From: an uncultured Variovorax sp.
Lineage (GTDB): Bacteria > Pseudomonadota > Gammaproteobacteria > Burkholderiales > Burkholderiaceae
Assembly: GCA_946478645.1 (NCBI GenBank)
Contig: CAMLCW010000143.1
Location: 1-11,844 of the forward strand
Length of the DNA: 11,844 nt
Reading direction: 5' to 3'
Both the position numbers and the translations under genes were made by a program. The notes under the pieces were generated by a model. It had not been told where the DNA came from, did no database searches, and was given only the letters and a program-made list of their open reading frames with translations. Each line of letters begins with the position of its first letter. Positions within the stretch are counted from its first letter, which is position 1. This document shows, in pieces, positions 7,159 through 11,844 of the stretch.

Positions 7159-9497
7159 TGACCACAAGCACGCGCATCACCGGCTGCCCCGTCGCGCACG
7201 GGCCGCTGTCGTCCGAGCGCACACCCACGGGCTGCCCCGTGAGCGCGCGCGCGGCCGAGTTCGATCCCTTCGAGGACGGCTACCAGCAGGACCCGCCCGA
7301 GTACGTGCGCTGGGCGCGCGAAAAGGAGCCGATCTTCTACAGCCCCAAGCTCGGCTACTGGGTGGTCACGCGCTACGACGACATCAAGGCGGTGTTCCGC
7401 GACAACATCACCTTCAGCCCCTCGAACGCGCTCGAGAAGATCACGCCCACGGGCGACGAGGCCAACGCGGTGCTCGCCTCGTACGGCTTTGCGCTGAACC
7501 GCACGCTGGTCAACGAAGACGAGCCCGCCCACATGCCGCGCCGCCGCGTGCTGATGGACCCCTTCACGCCCGAGGCGCTCAAGCACCACGAGCCGATGGT
7601 GCGCGAACTGGCGCGCAGCTACGTCGACCGCTTCATCGACGACGGTCGCGCCGACCTGGTCGACCAGATGCTCTGGGAGATACCGCTCACGGTCGCGCTG
7701 CACTTCCTCGGCGTGCCCGAGGAAGACATGGACACGCTGCGCAAATACTCGATCGCGCACACGGTCAACACCTGGGGCCGGCCCCGGCCCGAAGAGCAGG
7801 TGGCCGTGGCGCATGCGGTCGGCAACTTCTGGCAGTACGCGGGGAAAGTGCTCGAGAAGATGCGCCAGGACCCCGACGCGCCGGGCTGGATGCAGTACGG
7901 CATCCGCAAGCAGAAGCTGCATCCCGAGATCGTGACCGACTCGTACCTGCATTCGATGATGATGGCCGGCATCGTGGCCGCCCACGAGACCACCGCCAAC
8001 GCGACCGCCAATGCGATGAAGCTGCTGCTGCAGCATCCGCATGTGTGGCAGGAGCTCTGCGACGACCCGGGGCTCATTCCCAACGCGGTGGAAGAGTGCC
8101 TGCGCCACAACGGCTCGGTCGCGGCCTGGCGCCGCCTCGTCACCCGCGACACGCAGCTCGGCGGCGTGGACCTGCCGGCCGGCTCGAAGCTGCTCATCGT
8201 CACCTCGTCGGCCAACCACGACGAAGCGCATTTCGCCGACGCCGACCTGTTCGACATCCGGCGCGACAACGCGAGCGACCACCTGACCTTCGGCTACGGC
8301 TCGCACCAGTGCATGGGCAAGAACCTCGCGCGCATGGAAATGCAGGTCTTCCTGTCGGAGTTCACCCGGCGGCTGCCGCACATGCGCCTGGCCGCGCAGC
8401 GCTTCACCTATGTGCCGAACACCTCGTTCCGCGGACCCGAGCACCTCTGGGTCGAGTGGGACCCGGCCGCGAACCCCGAGCGCCGCAACCCGGCGCTGCG
8501 CGAGGTGCAGGTGCCGGTGCGCATCGGCGAGCCTTCGGCCCATGCCGTGACGCGGCCCGTGGTGGTGGAGCGCGTCACGCGCGTGGCCGAGGGCATCGTG
8601 CGGCTGCGGCTGGTGTCGCCCGACGGCAAGCCGCTGCCGCGCTGGACGCCGGGCTCGCACATCGACGTGGAGTGCGGTTCGCCCGAGCTGTCGCGCCAGT
8701 ATTCGCTGTGCGGCGATCCCGACGAGGCGGGCGCTTTCGAGATCGCGGTGCTGCACGAGCCCGACGGCCGCGGCGGCTCGGCCTGGGTGCATGCGAACGT
8801 GGAGGTCGGCGACCGGCTCCGCATCCGCGGCCCGCGCAACCACTTCCGGCTCGACGAATCGCTGCCCAAGGCCATCTTCATCGCCGGCGGCATCGGCATC
8901 ACGCCCGTGAGCGCCATGGCGCGCCGCGCGAAGGCGCTGGGCATGGACTACGAACTGCACTACAGCGGCCGCAGCCGCGCCAGCATGGCATTCCTCGATG
9001 ACCTGGCCGCGCTGCACGGCGGGCGGCTGCATGTGCACGCGGGCGACGAGGGCCGGCGCAACGACCTGCGCGCGCTGCTCGCCGAGCCGGTGCCCGGCGC
9101 GCAGGTGTACGCCTGCGGCCCGCTGCGGATGCTCGAGGCGCTCGAGGACTGCTGCGCGGCCTGGCCCGAGGGCGCGCTGCGCGTGGAGCATTTCGAATCG
9201 ACCCTGGCCACGCTCGATCCATCGAAGGAACAGGCGTTCGAGGTGGAGCTCAAGGACTCGGGCCTGGTGCTGACCGTGCCGCCCGACCGGACCCTGCTCG
9301 CCACCTTGCGCGCCGCCAACGTCGACGTGCAGAGCGATTGCGAGGAGGGCCTGTGCGGCTCGTGCGAGGTGCGGGTGCTCTCGGGCCAGGTCGACCATCG
9401 CGACGTGGTGCTGACGCGCACCGAGCGCGACGCCCACGACCGGATGATGGCCTGCTGCTCGCGCGCCTGTGGCGGGCGGCTGGTGCTCGAACTCTGA
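7158..9497 (+). CDS. Self-sufficient cytochrome P450, CYP116B-like (P450-FMN reductase-[2Fe-2S] fusion)
   Basis: A 779-residue soluble mono-oxygenase carrying its own electron chain, NAD(P)H to FMN to [2Fe-2S] to heme. The length and domain order match CYP116B enzymes such as P450RhF. The P450 domain spans about residues 30-435: I-helix AAHETT (acid-alcohol pair E277/T278), K-helix ExxR (E313-R316) and heme loop FGYGSHQCMG with thiolate Cys385. After a linker, a phthalate-dioxygenase-reductase-like module starts near 468: FMN motif RQYS (513-516), nucleotide-binding GGIGITP (577-583) and CGP (653-655). A plant-type ferredoxin domain follows from about 694, with C728, C733, C736 and C766 in C-x4-C-x2-C-x29-C spacing. 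All key residues are present, so it should be active. Characterised relatives do aromatic hydroxylation, O-dealkylation and thiocarbamate oxidation; the substrate here is unknown. The N-terminus repeats TGCPV at 8-12 and 24-28. Confidence 0.97.
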   Translation: MTTSTRITGCPVAHGPLSSERTPTGCPVSARAAEFDPFEDGYQQDPPEYVRWAREKEPIFYSPKLGYWVVTRYDDIKAVFRDNITFSPSNALEKITPTGDEANAVLASYGFALNRTLVNEDEPAHMPRRRVLMDPFTPEALKHHEPMVRELARSYVDRFIDDGRADLVDQMLWEIPLTVALHFLGVPEEDMDTLRKYSIAHTVNTWGRPRPEEQVAVAHAVGNFWQYAGKVLEKMRQDPDAPGWMQYGIRKQKLHPEIVTDSYLHSMMMAGIVAAHETTANATANAMKLLLQHPHVWQELCDDPGLIPNAVEECLRHNGSVAAWRRLVTRDTQLGGVDLPAGSKLLIVTSSANHDEAHFADADLFDIRRDNASDHLTFGYGSHQCMGKNLARMEMQVFLSEFTRRLPHMRLAAQRFTYVPNTSFRGPEHLWVEWDPAANPERRNPALREVQVPVRIGEPSAHAVTRPVVVERVTRVAEGIVRLRLVSPDGKPLPRWTPGSHIDVECGSPELSRQYSLCGDPDEAGAFEIAVLHEPDGRGGSAWVHANVEVGDRLRIRGPRNHFRLDESLPKAIFIAGGIGITPVSAMARRAKALGMDYELHYSGRSRASMAFLDDLAALHGGRLHVHAGDEGRRNDLRALLAEPVPGAQVYACGPLRMLEALEDCCAAWPEGALRVEHFESTLATLDPSKEQAFEVELKDSGLVLTVPPDRTLLATLRAANVDVQSDCEEGLCGSCEVRVLSGQVDHRDVVLTRTERDAHDRMMACCSRACGGRLVLEL

Positions 9498-9515
9498 AGG
9501 CGGCGCCCGTGCGCG

Positions 9516-10208
9516 TCAGGCCACCGCCTCGGCGTGCGTGCTGACCGCGAGCTTGCGGTAGATGTTCTTCGTCAGGCAGGCCACCGTCAGCCGGGACAGC
9601 GAGAGCGACTCGGCCATCTCGTGGATGCTCCGCCCCTGCGAGACGAGTTCGAGGATCTTGCGCTCGTGCGATGCGAGTGCAACGGGGGCTGGCGCGTCGT
9701 ACGTGGCCGCGCCTGGCGCGGACGCCCTGGCCGCGAGCCAGCCCAGGATGCAGCGTGCGATGCCGAGGTCGATCGGTGCGCCACCCTGTTCGATGCTGCG
9801 CAGCGCGATGCTCAGTTCGAGGTCGTCGTTTTCCTTCAGCAGGTAGCCGATGGCGCCCGCGCACAGCGCCGCGAAGACGGTCTGCGCCATGCGCTGGTCC
9901 GCCACGGCCACCGCGGGCACCTGCGGGTAGCACGCCTGCATCCAGCCGATCAGGTCGATCGCCCCGCCGCCGGGGAGGCCCACGTCGACCAGCACGACGC
10001 CGTAGGTGCGGCCGCCGCGGCGGTGCTGCGCGTCGAGCAGTGCCCTGGCCGCGCCGGCACTGTCGGCCCACACGATCTCCGGCTCGGCGCAGCCCAGCGT
10101 GGACAGCACATAGGCCAGCCGCTCGCGCATCGCCGGATCGTCCTGCACCACCAGCGGCGGGCTCAGGGTCACGGTTTCGACTTCTTCCAGCAGCAGCAGA
10201 TCCGGCAT
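9516..10208 (-). CDS. NarL/LuxR-type response regulator, orphan, with atypical residues
   Basis: A 230-residue two-domain regulator. The receiver domain spans about residues 17-140, with the acidic pair D23/D24 ([12 protein letters not shown]), probable phospho-acceptor D75 in [11 protein letters not shown], and K125 in GYLLKEND. The usual switch Ser/Thr after beta-4 appears replaced by Ala in AVAVADQR (about 101-103). The output is a LuxR-type HTH at about 178-230: [32 protein letters not shown], then [13 protein letters not shown]. The recognition helix has [10 protein letters not shown] where the family usually has Lys and His (TVKxHxxNI), so its DNA site may differ. No sensor kinase is adjacent. 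The gene converges on the P450 gene with an 18-bp gap and is divergent from the MOSC gene. There is no evidence that it controls the P450. Confidence 0.88.
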   Translation of the reverse strand: MPDLLLLEEVETVTLSPPLVVQDDPAMRERLAYVLSTLGCAEPEIVWADSAGAARALLDAQHRRGGRTYGVVLVDVGLPGGGAIDLIGWMQACYPQVPAVAVADQRMAQTVFAALCAGAIGYLLKENDDLELSIALRSIEQGGAPIDLGIARCILGWLAARASAPGAATYDAPAPVALASHERKILELVSQGRSIHEMAESLSLSRLTVACLTKNIYRKLAVSTHAEAVA

Positions 10209-10358
10209 GACGACAAGGTGGACGGCGGCGGGTTTGTAGGTCGTTCTAGTTGGTTTTTGCTGGATTTTGACAGATTGGCATCATTTGTTTCCTGCAGCCC
10301 ACGCGCTGATAAGGGGAAAGTTCGCCGGGTGCAAAACCCCGTCATCGACAATCGGCGC
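10209..10358. promoter_or_regulatory. Divergent intergenic region with an AT-richer stretch and a TTGACA box
   Basis: These 150 bp separate the response-regulator and MOSC starts. The segment about 10236-10295 is clearly more AT-rich than its surroundings, as expected for promoters. A perfect TTGACA is on the plus strand at 10267-10272, but no good -10 lies 16-18 bp downstream. On the minus strand TAGAAC and TACAAA at about 10230-10250 are weak -10-like matches. I found no convincing palindrome. It probably holds both promoters, without exact placement. Confidence 0.3.
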
Positions 10359-10886
10359 ATGCCAGACCTTCACGAACTGACGCGGCAGTTCCCGCATGCG
10401 GGCCGGCTCGATGCGATCCTGCTGCGGCCGGCACGCCGCGTGGCGGTGCAGTCGGTGCAGGCGGCGAGGGCGCTCGACGGCCGCGGGCTCGAGGGCGACC
10501 GCAGCAGCGCCGCCGCGCGCCCGGGCGGCAAGCGGCAGGTCACGCTGATCCAGCAGGAGCACCTGCCGGTGATCGCCGGGCTCGCGGGCCGGCCGCGGGT
10601 CGATGCCGATGGCTTGCGGCGCAACCTCGTCGTGTCGGGCCTCAACCTGCTGGCGGCGCGTTCGCTGTTTGCCGACCAGCCGCTGGTGCTGGCCATCGGT
10701 GCCGAGGTGCTGCTCGAGATCAGCGGCCCCTGCGAGCCCTGTTCGCGCATGGAGGAACTGCTGGGCCCCGGCGGCTACAACGCGATGCGCGGCCATGGCG
10801 GCGTGACCGCGCGGGTGCTGCGCGGCGGCATGCTGCAGGTCGGCGACGGCATCTGGTGCCGGCCGGCCTCAGAGCAGGTTGCGTAG
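10359..10886 (+). CDS. MOSC-domain protein
   Basis: A 175-residue protein that is essentially a single MOSC domain, the fold found at the C-terminus of molybdenum-cofactor sulfurases and in small proteins such as YiiM. Visible hallmarks are the GLEGDR turn (residues 43-48), [15 protein letters not shown], the [11 protein letters not shown] segment, and the cysteine motif [10 protein letters not shown] with C125 and C128. The first of these is the usual conserved MOSC cysteine. The end, [17 protein letters not shown], is also typical. Stand-alone MOSC proteins are thought to handle sulfur or metal-sulfur transfer, and some reduce N-hydroxylated substrates. No molybdoenzyme gene is in the window. 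ATG 10359 is the first start compatible with the domain and has no clear ribosome-binding site. The last 18 bp overlap the opposing hydrolase gene. Confidence 0.9.
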   Translation: MPDLHELTRQFPHAGRLDAILLRPARRVAVQSVQAARALDGRGLEGDRSSAAARPGGKRQVTLIQQEHLPVIAGLAGRPRVDADGLRRNLVVSGLNLLAARSLFADQPLVLAIGAEVLLEISGPCEPCSRMEELLGPGGYNAMRGHGGVTARVLRGGMLQVGDGIWCRPASEQVA

Positions 10887-11678
10887 CGCGGCCTCGATCG
10901 CCGCCGCGGTGGCGAGCGGCTTCTCCATCGGGAACAGGTGGCTGCCGTCGAGCATGGTGATGCGCCCCTTGGTCACGCGCTCGGTCATCGCCATGCCGAC
11001 CTGTTTCATCTCGACCGATTGCCGCCCGCCGATGAAGGCCGCCTTGCACTTGAGCGGATGCCGGCGCAGCAGCGCGGCCAGGTTGTGTGGCAGGGTGTTG
11101 TAGATCGCGGTCTCGACATCGCGGTCGAAGCTCAGCTGGCGGTTGTCCTCGCCGCCGTCGAAGGTGCCATGGTCGATGTAGTCGTGCAGCACCTGCTCGT
11201 CCCATTTGGCGAACGCCTTCTTGCTGCGGAAGTGCTCGAACACCGCCTCGCGGTGGGCCCAGGTGTTCTTGCGCCTGCGGCTGATCGCGCCGGGCGAGAT
11301 GCTCTTCATGAGCGGCGTGCGCTTGACCATGTTGAGCGTGTTGGCGCGCCAGCCGCCGAGGATCGGCGAATCGACCATCACCACGCCGCAGGCGAGCGCC
11401 GGATGCTGGGCCGCGCACATCAGGCTCAGGAAGCCGCCCAGCGAATGGCCGACCAGGAACACCGGGCCGCCCGCGCGGTCGGCGCGCGCCTGCGCGAAAT
11501 CGGCCAGCTGCCGCACCAGGTGCGGCCAGTTGTCGGTGACGGGGTACTTCGGGTCGTGGCCGAATTTCTCGATCGCATCGACCTCGAAGCCGCGGTTGCG
11601 CAGGCTGTCTAGCATGACGCGGTAAGTGCTCGCAGGAAAGCTGTTGCCGTGCGAGAAGACGACCGGGGGCAGGGCCAT
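10869..11678 (-). CDS. Alpha/beta-fold hydrolase
   Basis: A 269-residue, probably cytoplasmic hydrolase with no signal peptide. It has the classical fold order: the oxyanion-hole segment [12 protein letters not shown] (8-19), the nucleophile elbow VGHSLGG with Ser79, a helical cap region around 105-200, and a probable catalytic His247 in [10 protein letters not shown]. The acidic triad member is unclear. The loop after the penultimate strand reads [11 protein letters not shown], without the usual Asp, so E223 nearby or D103 after VVMV could serve. Substrate cannot be predicted; esters or thioesters are the common class. ATG 11678 fits the start of the first strand ([10 protein letters not shown]). 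It lies 14 bp after the stop of an upstream same-strand gene, so the two are probably co-transcribed. The 3' end overlaps the MOSC gene. Confidence 0.9.
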   Translation of the reverse strand: MALPPVVFSHGNSFPASTYRVMLDSLRNRGFEVDAIEKFGHDPKYPVTDNWPHLVRQLADFAQARADRAGGPVFLVGHSLGGFLSLMCAAQHPALACGVVMVDSPILGGWRANTLNMVKRTPLMKSISPGAISRRRKNTWAHREAVFEHFRSKKAFAKWDEQVLHDYIDHGTFDGGEDNRQLSFDRDVETAIYNTLPHNLAALLRRHPLKCKAAFIGGRQSVEMKQVGMAMTERVTKGRITMLDGSHLFPMEKPLATAAAIEAALRNLL

Positions 11679-11692
11679 GGGGAACGCCGCCG

Positions 11693-11844
11693 TCAGATGA
11701 GCTTTTCGTCGGGCGTGGAGATCTTGCGCAGCGGGCTGTGCCGCGTGAGCGGCATCCGCAGCGGATGCGCGGTGGCCGCGTCGTCCCACACCGGGTCCTC
11801 GATGCTGTCGAACACCTCGCGCAGCTTCTGGCCCCAGCTGTTGT
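11693..11844 (-). CDS. C-terminal end of an unidentified protein; 5' part outside the window
   Basis: Reading leftward from the right edge, one frame stays open for 50 complete codons and stops at TGA (11695-11693). The visible end begins NSWGQKLREVFDSIEDPVWDD and finishes with RKISTPDEKLI. Codon use is G/C-ending as in neighbouring genes, and the 14-bp gap to the same-strand hydrolase start is what an operon would show. I do not recognise the family from this tail. Its presence implies the hydrolase is not the first gene of its transcript. Confidence 0.6.
   Translation of the reverse strand, partial: NSWGQKLREVFDSIEDPVWDDAATAHPLRMPLTRHSPLRKISTPDEKLI

Noticed and set aside
6912..9437. Long minus-strand open frame (over 800 codons) opposite the P450 gene.
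   Set aside because: Low-complexity His/Arg/Val-rich translation without recognisable motifs, lying entirely antisense to the Bug and P450 genes.
10267..10272. Perfect TTGACA taken as a definite MOSC promoter.
   Set aside because: No acceptable -10 sequence lies at the required distance; kept only as a weak hint.
1..11844. Search by eye for tRNA or rRNA genes, insertion-sequence ends, CRISPR-like repeats, phage or plasmid functions.
   Set aside because: Nothing with the expected repeats, cloverleaf arms or transposase motifs was seen. Almost all sequence is taken up by ordinary genes.

Overview
The window is very GC-rich DNA with tightly packed genes on both strands. Protein families point to a betaproteobacterium of the order Burkholderiales, most likely Comamonadaceae (Variovorax-like). 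The main clues are a Bug/TctC extracytoplasmic binding protein next to an IclR regulator, a CYP116B-type self-sufficient P450, and an MdtBC/Mux-like RND pump followed by an OprM/NodT outer-membrane lipoprotein. The assignment comes from family content and composition only.

Layout: (1) 1-3411, plus strand: the C-terminal part of an RND efflux permease and its outer-membrane channel, the distal end of a tripartite multidrug efflux operon that starts upstream of the window. (2) 3408-4274, minus: an RpiR/MurR-type HTH-SIS regulator. (3) 4395-5219, plus: uppP, undecaprenyl-diphosphatase, divergent from the RpiR gene across a short intergenic region with an inverted repeat. (4) 5245-6066, minus: an IclR regulator. 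It is divergent from (5) 6184-9497, plus: a Bug binding protein whose stop overlaps the start of a P450-FMN reductase-[2Fe-2S] fusion. The 117-bp region between IclR and Bug carries a 13-bp palindrome and a second half-matching copy exactly 20 bp away. (6) 9516-10208, minus: a single-gene NarL/LuxR-type response regulator with unusual residues. (7) 10359-10886, plus: a MOSC-domain protein, overlapping tail to tail with (8) 10869-11678, minus: an alpha/beta hydrolase. Upstream of the hydrolase and probably co-transcribed is the last part of an unidentified gene that runs off the right edge.

The most coherent functional unit is IclR / operator / Bug / P450, which reads as an inducible uptake-or-sensing plus mono-oxygenation cassette for an unknown, probably carboxylated or aromatic, compound. 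The efflux genes, uppP and the right-hand genes look like ordinary chromosomal content. I saw no tRNA, rRNA, insertion sequence, CRISPR array or phage gene. Every gap between genes is shorter than about 160 bp.
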